Source: Aptenodytes patagonicus (taxonomy: Eukaryota; Chordata; Aves; Sphenisciformes; Spheniscidae). Taken from it: DNA of 64,000 nt. The notes under the pieces were generated by a model that was not told the DNA's origin, ran no database searches, and was given only the letters and a program-made list of their open reading frames with translations. Below, one piece after another: positions 49,201 through 58,476 of the stretch. Numbering within the stretch: position 1 is the first letter of the stretch; each line of letters opens with the position of its first letter. The position numbers and the translations under genes are program-made. The stretch covers positions 5,486,641 through 5,550,640 of the forward strand of contig NC_134961.1 of assembly GCF_965638725.1 (NCBI RefSeq). The letters run 5' to 3'.

Positions 49201-52200
49201 AACCGGAGAAATGCATTTATCCTGCGGTGCCACAGTTGGTTTATGCCAACTGAACTGTAGTTTGCTGCCGAAAGGGACAGGACCCAGAAGTGGTCAGGAT
49301 GACCTGAATGAACGCTAATACGTTTGGGTTTGGGTTTTTTTCAGGGTTAGCTTTCGGTGAACTGATTTGACTCTCTTTCCTGTGGTCGTGCAATCACTAG
49401 AGCTAATTCAAGGGAAGTGGTCAGGGGAGGGCAAGACCGCTTCTTTCAGTTGCTGTGTCCTTTGAGCTCTGGTGAAGAGGTGTTCCCATGGGCAGCTTAA
49501 GTAGCCAGTACTAAAGGAACTTGTTTGTCATCGTCTCTCCCAGGGAATTCACAAACAACAGTAGAACTTGTTGGCTTTTAATTTCAGAATATTGCAAAGA
49601 TTTTTATTTCATGGAGAAAAGTTCCACGTTACTAGTACCCACTGAAAAGAAGTTCTTAAACTCGCAGAAGCTTCAGTCAGTCAACGCTAGCTAAGCCAAA
49701 TGAGCCTTTTCCCAGAACACGTTGACGCTCCTTGTCCAGGCGAGAAATAAAGGATATTCTGTTCTGAAGGATGTGTTGATCTTTTTGGCATCTTCAGAAG
49801 CCTTCCTACCAAAATAGCTCGCGTGTTAGTAGGGACAGAAGATTGGCTTATAATACAAAGTTTGTTCACGGAACTGTATCCTTTGTATGTAGCTATCTTG
49901 GGGCAGTTGCTATCTGGGGAAAGTAGAACAGCTCACTTCTGGTTTACAGGGGTTTTTTTAGTTCGAGTATGCAAAATACTGTGTGTTTGTAAATACGTAT
50001 TTAGGATTTTTTTTCCCCACCGGAGATTATAATTTAAAGTTTGTCGCATTATGTTAATACACACCAAAAAAAAAAAAAGTGAAAGGGAAAAAGGTGAATT
50101 AGATCTGTTTCCAATGTTCAAACTGAGTGAAATGCAAGTTAGGTTTAATTTGGATCCGTCACGTGAATTTTGTTTCCTATTCACTGAAAACTTTAGGTAT
50201 CGGTTGTTCCACTCCTGCAAACGAACAAGTTGTGCACAACTCAGCTTATTGCATTTCGTTCTCCGTTCACAAGAAGTAATACATACATATATATATATTT
50301 CTTCAGATTTTTACTTATGAACGGAAATGGTATTCTCGTAAGGACCTCGCCCGTCATCGAATCCATGGAGATCCAGATGACACCTCCCATCGCGGGCATC
50401 CCCTGTGTAAATTTTGTGACGAGCGTTATTTGGATAATGATGAGTTACTGAAACACCTAAGACGAGATCATTATTTTTGTCATTTCTGTGACTCTGATGG
50501 TGCTCAGGAATACTACAGGTTTGTGCAAGCAGTTTATTCTTCTTTCTGTAGCTTAAATTTTGAGGAAAAATTGCTTGGGTCTGCTTTGAATTTGGGGGAA
50601 ACTAGTGCTTGAAGATGGAGGGCAAGAATGTGAGCAGGTTGGCTGCAGTCTCTTTTGTTCCTCAAACCGATAGCCAAAGTAATCACTTTCTGTCTGGTTC
50701 ATGTTTTAAAGTTTTCTTCATTAATGTTAAACGCTAAAAGTTACATTTTGCAGCATGACAGCAGCTGTCTGCAGCTGTCTAGTGTGTTAACTCTAATACT
50801 CCAAACTTCATGTGCAAAGCAGATAGAAGTAAATTTTCTTTTATGAAATACGTGCCTTATGTACAGCTGGCTGTGGTGAGTATCAGCCGGTAGGTTTAGT
50901 TTAACATCTGGGGTCACACGTTAAGGTCTATGTCGACTGTACACAAGTGGTTTCAGCTGGAAAGCTTGCCTGGGGATAAAGAAAGAACCAACTGCCTAGG
51001 CTTGTCTTCACTTCATCTTGTAAGAGTAACCATATACCATTAGTTACTGTTGTACTTTCCCAACAAATCTGTTGCAGCTCAGCCTCTTTCCTCTTTCCAG
51101 TGATTATGAATACCTTCGTGAACACTTCCGCGAAAAGCACTTCCTTTGCGAAGAGGGACGGTGCAGCACAGAACAGTTTACCCATGCTTTCCGCACAGAA
51201 ATAGATTATAAAGCGCACAAAACAGCCTGCCACAGCAAGAACCGGGCAGAGGCCAGGCAGAACCGGCAGATAGACCTTCAGTTTAACTACGCTCCTAGGC
51301 ACCAGAGGAGGAACGAGGGTGAGTGTGGTCGGGGGGTGAGGTGAGCAGAAACATATTCATTCTTACTGCTTTGAGGGTTTTCAAGAACATCTGGTGAACG
51401 TTTCCTAGCCAGGAAGAAATTCTTTACAAAGAGGGTGGGCAAGCCCTGGAACAGGACCTTGAGAGGTTGTAGGGTGTGTCCTTGAGGATAACCAGAACTT
51501 GACCGGACAGGGCCCTGGGCAACCTAATGTAGTTTCAGAGTTGGCCTTGCTTTGAGTGAGGGGGTGGAGCAGATGACATCCGGAGGTCCCTTCCTACCTA
51601 AAGCGTTTTACCATTTTTTCCCCATGTGTGGATTTAATGATAACATAATTTTAGGAAAACTGCTGACTTTCTTCTCCAATTTGTAATTATGTGAATGCCT
51701 TATATTATAGTTAATACAAAGTAGTGATGAGCATGGAGCACGAGACCAGAGTAGCGTATCCACTTAGGAGTGCATACATACGAACTTTCTTCTGTGTGGA
51801 ACTGTATGTAGAGAGATCTCTGCCTAAAAACAAAATTACTCAAAACTCACATCACAGGTTGCAATACATGGAATCCACTGCAAAACGGATCTTAGTGTAG
51901 CAATCCTGAAGGCTATACAGATGACTTAATCATCAGAAATAAATCAAGATAGATCTGTTTGTGCTAGGATATTTTCACTTTTTCAGGCATAGTGTGATGC
52001 CCAAATTAGAGAAATAACTTTGAGAGTGATCAACCATCCCTCCTGTTTAGGTGTTATAGGTGGAGAGGACTATGAAGAAGTTGACAGGTATAACAGGCAA
52101 GGGAGGTCAGGCAGATTGGGCGGCCGAGGAAGTCAGCAAAACAGAAGAGGCAGCTGGAGATACAAGAGGTGAGTAGCACAACACTTTGTGGGTTATTATT

Positions 52201-55200
52201 GCTGCTTAGTGTTGTTTTTTACTTAGCAATTAACAACATTTTGGGGGACCAGTAGGAAGGAAGTGGTGCAAAATTTGGAAGCCTCCGTGGTGAATCTTTG
52301 AGAGTAGAACTAGCTTTCAGTCTAAGCCTGTGTGCTGACTACATGCTTGGTCAAAGTGAAGTTATTTTGTGTGAAGCTTCAGCTCTCTGGAGTTGACGCA
52401 GGAAGCAAACTATGTAATCTTCAACTTGCCGGTTAAATACTCAGAATCCTAAATTAATTTCAGCAACTGTTTTTATGCTAACTTTTCTAAATGGGATTTT
52501 CTGAAGTAAGTGACAAGTGTTTGCAGGTCTAATGGACTTTTTGGTCTGGGTCATCATGAAGTTCCTATTCTAAGGACCATGCTTTTCATTGAACTAACAG
52601 ATCTCTGTGTGGCCAGACTGAGTGCTTTGGAAAAAGAAGAGGGTTAAGTATTGAAATGAAATTTTGCATTTATATGTCTCTTCATCCACACAAGACCCGA
52701 GCGCTTTATACATACTGCACATCTATTTTTCTTCTTTTTCTCGCTGGATGGTCAGCTGGTTCATTACTGGGGGAAAAAGTCCATCTCTAAACACTTATAT
52801 GTTGGTGTCGCATGTGGATCGTGCATGTGTTGAGAGTTCATGACAAACCATGTTTCAAAGAATTACCGTGGCCTACAAGTATGACTTCATACGTTTGAAA
52901 ACGAATGGGAGAGACAGGTGTCCCCATGCATCCTTGGTACTGTCTCTCCCAGTTCACCCCGGTTTCTTCTGGCCTGGATTGTTATTACCACATGTAGAAC
53001 TTGCAAATCCAGGGGGTGAATGTTGCCTGTCTCACCAGCCGGCGCCAGGGCGTTTTGGAGTAGCGGGTTTGTTTTAGCCTTCTCAGCAGGTGGCAGCACA
53101 AGATCAGGGACAGTCATCGGACCCGACACCAGAGAGGTGAGAGCTGGAGTGAGACAAAGATGCGTGGTAACCCTTACCGTTTGACCGAGAAAATCTGCCC
53201 TGTCCTGTAGGGAAGAAGAAGATAGAGACGTTGCAGCAGCAGTCAGGGCATCTGTAGCAGCTAAACGGCAAGAAGAGAAAAAACGCGTAGAAGACAAAGA
53301 CGACAGCAGCAGTAGAGGTAAAAAGGAGGACTTGAGGGATTCTGAAGCGCTCAGCTCCAAACGTGTGCCAAAGTCTTCAAATGACGCTACAGGTTAGTGT
53401 TGAACGTGTTCTGCAGCTGCAGGGAGGCGTGATGGGTCTGGAGATCAGCCTGGCAAAAGTGGGGATTGCCATGTCTTGTTCTCAAAAGCTGGTGGACGTG
53501 GATAGAGCTATGCAGAATCGTAATCGAGCAACACAGATTTGCAGTGAAATGTGTCCGAGTGGGCTGGGATTCCTGCAGCAGGATATACTTGAAATGGAGC
53601 TGGGTAGAAGTATCAAATGCAATTAACGTATGACAGTATGTGTGATGTTCCATCCGAATCAATATAATCTAAGAATGTGCCATTTCCTGCTCTAGCATGC
53701 AAGAATTGATGTATGGTGATGCTTGAGCTGAGTTTCCCCTTTTTTGAGAACAAGTTATTCCCAGTAAAAGTTTATAACTGGTGAAAGCAAACCTTTAACT
53801 GTTTTGACCCAGGTCCAGTTTGGGGCAAATAAATATGCTGCAGTGGTGTTTTGATATTACTGTTGCTCCAAATCCATTTTCCACTGTTTTATTGCTCCTA
53901 CAGTAGGATTCCCACTTAAGGATTATATGCTTTCATTATGAACCGAGAGCTGCTGAGAGCTCTGTTTGGTTAATGGGTACAGCTCGGTTGGGGATGACAG
54001 GCAAGGTTATCTCCCCCAACTGCCTGCCCAGCTTTTGCTGCACGCGTGTCAAAGCTGTTATCAATCTGTCCCTGAATTGCTGCAGTCCGCAGCACTGGAT
54101 TTGGATTTTTAAGGCAAATCTAAATTAGGAATGAGTTATGTTTCAGTGTAAAATGACTGCCCAGGAGCTAATTGCCGAGCAGCTTGGGCATCTGTGCAGC
54201 AGAGGTGTGATGGACAGCTCAGAGGAGCAGCTTTCCAAGGGAAGCATCAGCATACCTCAGTTGGAGCACTGAGGCTCTGACGAGCATCCTGACCCCCTGC
54301 AGGCAGTTGAGTGCTAACCTCTGGTAGAAGCGTGGAGCAGGCAGCCGGGGGCGTTGGCATCGCGGTCTCTAGAGGGTTCCCTCACAAAGGACTTACCAAC
54401 CAGTGTTTTGCTCATGTTAAGTATCATGAATTTCCCGCATGCTGCAGCCGGTGCACGATGACATAATGGTGAATGCAGTTAATTGAAGGAAATAGTGATG
54501 CATGGATTTAAATTGTCCTTTAGGAATGTCACAGTTAATGACATCATCAGCTGCTGAAAATAGGACTTGTTAATGCTACTGTCATGTTCATTGATAGCTT
54601 CCACTCTGAAATGAACGGATTTTAGTTGAAAACATTTCTTTGCTCTTTTTGTCAATACTCCAAAAGAAGCAGCTGCTAACGGTGCTTTAAGCCAAGATGA
54701 CTTTCCAGCAATTGGTTCAGCAGTGGGACCTCTACAAGGGTAAGTCTGTGCAAGGCTGCAGCAATGAGAAAGCGGATTTAGAAACTTACTTATATTCTGC
54801 ATTTCTGGAGGAAATAATTTTACAGATCACCTAAACTACAAATGCTTTCCCCCTGCCCCGGCCCCCTTCTGCCTCGAGCTGTTTCTGTGCTAGTCACCTG
54901 CATGAACGGCATCGGTTGTTGCTTCAGTTCATGGCTTGATCTTTTGGTGGTGCAATTTCAGGGAAATTCTCGATGTTCTCTATTCCAGCCATTTTTAACT
55001 CGATGGCTTATCCTGAAGGAGCCGTATACTGTGAGGTTTAAAATTCATCGTCTCCTGAAATCAGCGATGATTAGAATAGTGTCTTTGCAGGATGCGGCAG
55101 CTCGAATGCGCCTGTGGGTACAGCTCTGGTCAAGGTGAGGTGTACTGAGACAGTACTGATAACAGCGAGGCTAGCGTGACTTACTGAGGAGACCCATTCC

Positions 55201-58200
55201 AGACACAGGTGACAAGCCCGAGTGCGTTTGCATCCTGTTAAGTTAGGTCAGTTGTGCCACCCTAAGTGATAGTTTGGGGAAGAGTGCAGACGGGCACGGA
55301 GCTCGTTCTGCCTGTTGGAGTTGTGCTGCCTCCGCGGCACCGGCGTAACGGGGTGTACTTTTTCCTTTCTCACAGCTCTGCCCAGCTAGCAGCGGTTAAG
55401 CTTAAAGAAGAAGATTTCCCAAGCTTGTCATCCTCTGCAGCACCCACCATCTCTTCTGGGATGTCTCTGACATATACAGCGACTGCAAAGAAAACAGCTT
55501 TCCAAGAGGAGGATTTTCCAGCTCTGGTGTCCAAAATGAGGCCTAACAATAAAACAGTAACTAACATCACATCTGCATGGAACAATGGTTCCAGTAAAAA
55601 TGTGGTCAAAGCCATTAGCAACCCCTGCGTAAACCAGATCGCCAAAAAAACACCCTCCTTGAACAGCGCTAAAGGAAGTAAGAAGAGCAATAAACTCTCT
55701 CAGTCAGACGATGAAGACAGCGGTAGTGGCTTGACAACCCAGGAGATCAGAAACACACCGACAATGTTTGATGTATCGTCCTTGCTGGCAGCTTCTACCT
55801 CACAAACTTTTACGAAAGTGAGCAAGAAAAAGAAGATGGGGGTTGAGAAGCAGAGACCGTCGTCCCCACACCTGTTACAGGAGCTGTCGTTTCCCAGGTC
55901 ATCGACTGAAAAGCTGCCAGAAGCAGAGCAGACATCGAATGCGTCCTCTGCTCTCCACGCCCCTGACAGACCCGCAACTGTCATGAATGGCCATTCGGAA
56001 AAATCATTAGTGATCTGTAGTACACCCAAAGAGCCCCCTGGCCTTAAAAAGCCCACAGTGACTAACAAATGCCCTTTACCTCAGGAAGACTTCCCAGCTC
56101 TTGGGAGCTCAGGATCAGCTAGAATGCCCCCGCCACCAGGTAAGCGCTGCAGGGCACGGCCAGCTTTGCTTGGCTGTAGCTGAGAAATGTGGCACGCGGA
56201 TGAGATGTATAAACTGCTCCTCCTGGCTCTCGTGCGAAGAGCGGTTCTGCCACCGCATGCTAGGTCAGCCTTTGAAGTTAAAAAAGGCAGTCTGGGCGAC
56301 ACGGATGGGCTTGAATGTCCTCTGTGAAACACGGCTGAAGCGGTGGCGGTGGTGGGATACCTCCGCCCCATGCAGCTGCAGGTGTCTGCTCTCTGGGGGT
56401 GGCTCACTGATGAGCAGCCGGCCTTTACCTGTCGCTGCTTTTCTGATAAGTCGCGTCTGACACGCATCTCTGCTTGCGTGCTTTGAGATCTAGTTTGGAA
56501 GCCCCTGCGGGCAAAGGGAATCTCTCTTTAGCTGTGACCTCTGCCTGCTGGTACTTGTCAGTTGGCTTGCTTGGTCACTTTTGTTCTGCGTTTGCAGAGA
56601 TTTAATGCCCTTGCTTTTAGCGGTGCCATAATCTTGTAAAACTGGGGTAACATAGCAACAAATGTGACTTACAGTGGTTTTAGTGGAAGTAGCATCGCGT
56701 CAGGAGATGCTTGCCTAGCTGTTTTGTTCTGTGCTGCGCTGCAGATATTGCTCGGTGGAGTATGCTAGAACGTGCGATGCCCGTTGTGACTTCTGGAGTG
56801 ATTTCTGTTCGCTTCAATGATGTAAAAGTGGTTTTCATCCTGAGTTTGAGTGTGGGGTTTTTTTACATTATTTTCTATTGAAAAAGTAAATTAACAGTTA
56901 AAGCGCTTTCTTTGTAGAGTAGCATCAGCCACTACGAGGTGCTTCTTGACCTGACTGTTAAGGCAACAGATTTCCAGCTCTCTAATTTTTAGGTTTTTTC
57001 CGATACAGTGATGTCTGCGCTGCCGACTCTTACTTCTTAGCGCTTCTGGAGAGTACATCAGACCACTGGTGTTAATTTTAGACAGTGGTACGTGGGTGCC
57101 ACAGATACTGCTCTAACTTCCTGCCCTTTCTCCACTTTCATTTAGGCTTTAACACTGTGGTGCTATTAAAGAGTCCTCCTCCGCCTCCGGGACTGTCAGT
57201 GCCTGTTAGTAAACCCCCTCCGGGTTTTGCTGTTATTCCATCCACCAAGATCTCTGAACCTGTCACTACATCTTTGAAAGAGTAAGTAAAAGTCCTTTGA
57301 GTTAGAGTTACTTTACGCGTTACATCTCGGTTATGTCACATGGGCTTCAAACAACGCACGAAATACTCTGAGGGGGTTATTCTAAACAGGTGCCGCCGCA
57401 GAGGCCAGCCACTTACTGATTCCCGCTGGGGAGTCCCGTGGCCGTTGTGGGCTGGATTCAGGAGAGTTGCGTAAAAGAAAGCACGAGCGTTGTGTGGATG
57501 CACGTCCGAGGAAATGAAAACCTGCGCAGTGTGGCAGCTCCGACTTTTTTGTCTTTTCTAGATTTATTTGGAAATCTGCAGCTTCAACGTATTTCTTAAC
57601 CTTTCCATTGATTCTGACTGAGCCCCAGAAGCAAGGCGCTGAAGCATGGTTTTCTTGGTGACCTCTTAATGCCTTCATTGCTCTGACCTTTCCAGTAGTG
57701 GGGCCCTCCTTGGGCTAGTCACGTATCCCGCAGCATCTTTGTGTAACACAAAGCAATGTCAAAGTCACTTTTGGTCTTTTCAAATGCAGGCCAAAATCCT
57801 GTCACGGATCGTACTTGATACCTGAAAACTTTCAGCAAAGGAACATTCAGCTAATACAGTCTATTAAAGAGTTTCTTCAAAGCGATGAGTCCAAGTTCAA
57901 TAAATTTAAAACTCATTCTGGGCAATTCAGACAGGTGAGTGGGCGAGAGCCTCCGGATTCCCGAAACCTTCCTCTGTGGGAGAAAGTGAATCCCACTGGG
58001 AATTTTATATATAGATAGATAGATATCTATATCTAGATAGATATAGATATCTCTTCCCCCCCCCTCCCCCCCCCCCCCCTAATTATTCCAATTCTCTTTT
58101 CACCGAAGGGTCTGATTTCTGCAGCACAGTATTACAAAAGTTGCCGGGAACTGCTTGGAGACAACTTCAAGAAGATTTTTAATGAGTTGTTGGTGTTGTT

Positions 58201-58456
58201 GCCGGACACAGTTAAGCAACAAGAACTGCTTTCCGCTCACAACGATTTCAGAATCAAAGAAAAACAAAGCTCAAACAAACCCAAAAAGAACAAAAAGAAT
58301 GTTTGGCAGACGGACTCCAACTCTGATCTCGACTGCTGTATCTGCCCAACGTGTAAGCAAGTACTAACTCAGCAGGACGTTGTCACCCATAAAGCTTTGC
58401 ATATTGAGGATGAGGAGTTCCCTTCCTTACAAGCAATCAGCAGAATCATCAGTTAG
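43034..58456 (+). CDS. ZNF598: E3 ubiquitin-protein ligase ZNF598 (12 exons, complete)
   Basis: Twelve exons join with consistent phases and GT-AG introns to 2625 nt, 874 residues (human is 904). The RING finger uses C17, C20, C32, H34, C37, C40, C53 and C56. C2H2-type fingers follow: C107/C110/H125/H130, the pair C134/C138, C177/C180/H193/H198, C201/C204 and the HFREKHFLCEEGRC block. A low-complexity middle contains five copies of (D/E)(D/E)FP(S/A)(L/I) at F399, F425, F458, F650 and F863, and PPPGL/PPPGF at 678-682 and 689-693. PPPG-hydrophobic is the ligand type of GYF domains such as GIGYF2. A last CxxC/HxxxH finger is at C838/C841/H853/H857. The protein detects collided ribosomes, ubiquitylates 40S proteins (eS10, uS10) and triggers ribosome-associated quality control; with GIGYF2-4EHP it represses translation. 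The identification is certain. Confidence 0.97.
43220..46401 (+). other. ZNF598: ZNF598 intron 1
   Basis: A 3.18-kb intron. Its first 350 nt are CpG-island sequence with a GGGCCT repeat (43261-43295), then composition falls to average. The C run near 43301-43310 and scattered T runs are the only simple repeats. No other gene is seen. Confidence 0.8.
46402..46514 (+). CDS. ZNF598: ZNF598 exon 2
   Basis: Bounded by TTGCCTGCAG and AG/GTAAGC. Encodes residues 63-99 and part of Arg100, including LNQLQHEKKYDIYFTDGDVY, a strongly conserved stretch after the RING. Confidence 0.95.
46515..47926 (+). other. ZNF598: ZNF598 intron 2
   Basis: A 1.41-kb intron with average composition. I see no repeat or gene that can be named. 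It is moderately AT-rich around 46800-47150. Confidence 0.75.
47927..48056 (+). CDS. ZNF598: ZNF598 exon 3 (first zinc finger)
   Basis: Preceded by TTGTCCCTTAG and followed by AAG/GTGAGC. Encodes KLLQHECSLCPD, FADLEQHMRKQHELFCCKLC, residues 100-143, carrying the first C2H2 finger and two further cysteines. Confidence 0.95.
48057..50306 (+). other. ZNF598: ZNF598 intron 3
   Basis: A 2.25-kb intron, moderately AT-rich. It ends with an AT dinucleotide stretch (about 50280-50300) right before the acceptor TTTCTTCAG, and holds an A run at about 50067-50079. No gene or transposon is recognised. Confidence 0.75.
50307..50518 (+). CDS. ZNF598: ZNF598 exon 4 (zinc fingers)
   Basis: Encodes residues 144-213 and part of Ser214. 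IFTYERKWYSRKDLARHR is followed by HPLCKFCDERYLDNDELLKH and DHYFCHFCDSDGAQEYY. It contains the C177/C180/H193/H198 finger and the C201/C204 pair. The donor is TACAG/GTTTGT, a weaker consensus than the other introns. Confidence 0.95.
50519..51100 (+). other. ZNF598: ZNF598 intron 4
   Basis: A 582-nt intron, unremarkable. It ends CCTCTTTCCAG. The donor GTTTGT deviates from GTRAGT. Confidence 0.8.
51101..51318 (+). CDS. ZNF598: ZNF598 exon 5 (zinc fingers)
   Basis: Encodes residues 214-286 and part of Gly287. It covers DYEYLREHFREKHFLCEEGR, CSTEQFTHAFRTEID and YKAHKTACHS, the last conserved finger block, then IDLQFNYAPRHQRRNEG. The donor is GAGG/GTGAGT. Confidence 0.95.
51319..52050 (+). other. 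ZNF598: ZNF598 intron 5 with a CR1 fragment
   Basis: A 732-nt intron. A third of it is a short CR1 3' fragment (51400-51605). The remainder shows nothing notable before the acceptor CCTCCTGTTTAG. Confidence 0.85.
51400..51605 (+). mobile_element. CR1 LINE 3'-end fragment
   Basis: The order AGGAAGAAATTCTTTACAAA, GAGGGTGGGCAAGCCCTGGA, GAGAGGTTGTAGGGTG, TTGAGTGAGGGGGTGGAGCA and GAGGTCCCTTCCTACC follows the 3' region of avian CR1 elements (AGGAAGAARTTCTT...GGTGAGGCCCTGGAACAGG...AGAGGTTGTGG...GAGGTCCCTTCCAACC). It is diverged, older than the copy at 41736, and in the same sense as ZNF598. Confidence 0.85.
52051..52168 (+). CDS. ZNF598: ZNF598 exon 6
   Basis: Encodes residues 287-325 and part of Arg326. 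GGEDYEEVDRYNRQGRSGRL and GSQQNRRGSWRYK form a basic, Gly/Arg-rich linker typical of the family. Confidence 0.95.
52169..53210 (+). other. ZNF598: ZNF598 intron 6
   Basis: A 1.04-kb intron. No gene is seen. A stretch near 52655-52725 loosely resembles the head of ancient CORE-SINE/L3 repeats (TTTGCATTTATAT, CGCTTTATACATAC), too weak to call. The acceptor is CCTGTCCTGTAG. Confidence 0.7.
53211..53392 (+). CDS. ZNF598: ZNF598 exon 7
   Basis: Encodes residues 326-386 and part of residue 387: REEEDRDVAAAVRASVAAKR and a highly charged, helix-prone Glu/Lys/Arg stretch, then a Ser/Lys-rich tail. The donor is ACAG/GTTAGT. Confidence 0.93.
53393..54666 (+). other. ZNF598: ZNF598 intron 7
   Basis: A 1.27-kb intron with average composition and no recognised elements. 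It ends in CTCTTTTTGTCAATACTCCAAAAG, with further AG dinucleotides just after. Confidence 0.75.
54667..54739 (+). CDS. ZNF598: ZNF598 exon 8
   Basis: Encodes residues 387-410 and part of Gly411: EAAANGALSQDDFPAIGSAV, which includes the first DFP motif (F399). Three in-phase acceptors are stacked (AAG AAG CAG at 54664-54672). The first is used here; the others would drop one or two residues. The donor is AGG/GTAAGT. Confidence 0.85.
54740..55375 (+). other. ZNF598: ZNF598 intron 8 with a possible cassette exon
   Basis: A 636-nt intron ending TTTTTCCTTTCTCACAG. Inside it, 55091-55134 has acceptor and donor consensus on both sides (see separate entry). Confidence 0.8.
55091..55134 (+). other. 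ZNF598: Candidate frame-shifting cassette (poison) exon
   Basis: Flanked by GTGTCTTTGCAG and AAG/GTGAGG, both good matches to splice consensus. It is 44 nt, not a multiple of three. Spliced between exons 8 and 9 it shifts the frame and meets TAG a few codons into exon 9, which would trigger nonsense-mediated decay. Use is not shown. Confidence 0.3.
55376..56139 (+). CDS. ZNF598: ZNF598 exon 9 (large disordered exon)
   Basis: 764 nt, residues 411-665. Contains three of the five DFP motifs (KEEDFPSL, QEEDFPALV, QEDFPALG), KTPSLNSAKGSKKSNKLSQS, an acidic SDDEDSGSG patch, the basic KVSKKKKMGVEKQRPSS and KEPPGLKK. It is low-complexity, Ser/Pro/Lys-rich and probably disordered. It ends MPPPP at CCAG/GTAAGC. 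Confidence 0.95.
56140..57145 (+). other. ZNF598: ZNF598 intron 9
   Basis: A 1.0-kb intron, unremarkable. The acceptor is CCACTTTCATTTAG. Confidence 0.75.
57146..57281 (+). CDS. ZNF598: ZNF598 exon 10 (GYF-ligand motifs)
   Basis: Residues 666-710. LLKSPPPPPGLSVPVSKPPP followed by GFAVIP gives two PPPG-hydrophobic motifs six residues apart, the kind bound by the GYF domain of GIGYF2. The donor is GA/GTAAGT. Confidence 0.94.
57282..57789 (+). other. ZNF598: ZNF598 intron 10
   Basis: A 508-nt intron with no recognised elements. The acceptor is TTTTCAAATGCAG. Confidence 0.8.
57790..57934 (+). CDS. ZNF598: ZNF598 exon 11
   Basis: Residues 711-759: EPKSCHGSYLIPENFQQRNI and QLIQSIKEFLQSDESKFNKF, a helical conserved C-terminal segment. 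The donor CAG/GTGAGT is phase 0. Confidence 0.95.
57935..58108 (+). other. ZNF598: ZNF598 intron 11, mostly simple repeat
   Basis: A 174-nt intron. About 70 nt of it are TAGA/TATC tetranucleotide units (58006-58051), partly self-complementary, followed by a C-rich tract (58055-58079) that also serves as part of the pyrimidine tract before CACCGAAG. Confidence 0.85.
58006..58079. repeat. TAGA/TATC microsatellite and C-rich tract
   Basis: GATAGATAGATATC and its near inverse are followed by runs of 9, 5 and 8 or more C. Length is likely to vary among individuals, and it sits inside the smallest ZNF598 intron. Confidence 0.85.
58109..58456 (+). CDS. ZNF598: ZNF598 exon 12 (C-terminal finger and stop)
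   Basis: 115 codons and TAG at 58454-58456. GLISAAQYYKSCRELLGDNF and IFNELLVLLPDTVKQQELL are followed by a Lys/Asn-rich linker, the CICPTCKQVL...VVTHKALH zinc-binding end and the final DFP-type motif EEFPSL. Confidence 0.96.
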   Translation, partial: GLISAAQYYKSCRELLGDNFKKIFNELLVLLPDTVKQQELLSAHNDFRIKEKQSSNKPKKNKKNVWQTDSNSDLDCCICPTCKQVLTQQDVVTHKALHIEDEEFPSLQAISRIIS

Positions 58457-58470
58457 CTTTCCCGAAGACC

Positions 58471-58476
58471 AATAAA
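58471..58476 (+). terminator. ZNF598: Proximal poly(A) signal
   Basis: AATAAA starts 15 nt after the ZNF598 stop codon. Cleavage here would leave a 3' UTR of only about 30-40 nt. A CT-rich stretch follows, without a clear GT-rich element. Confidence 0.4.

Noticed and set aside
52655-52725. Resemblance to the head of CORE-SINE/L3 repeats in ZNF598 intron 6
   Set aside because: Only two short words match (TTTGCATTTATAT and CGCTTTATACATAC). Too weak to annotate.
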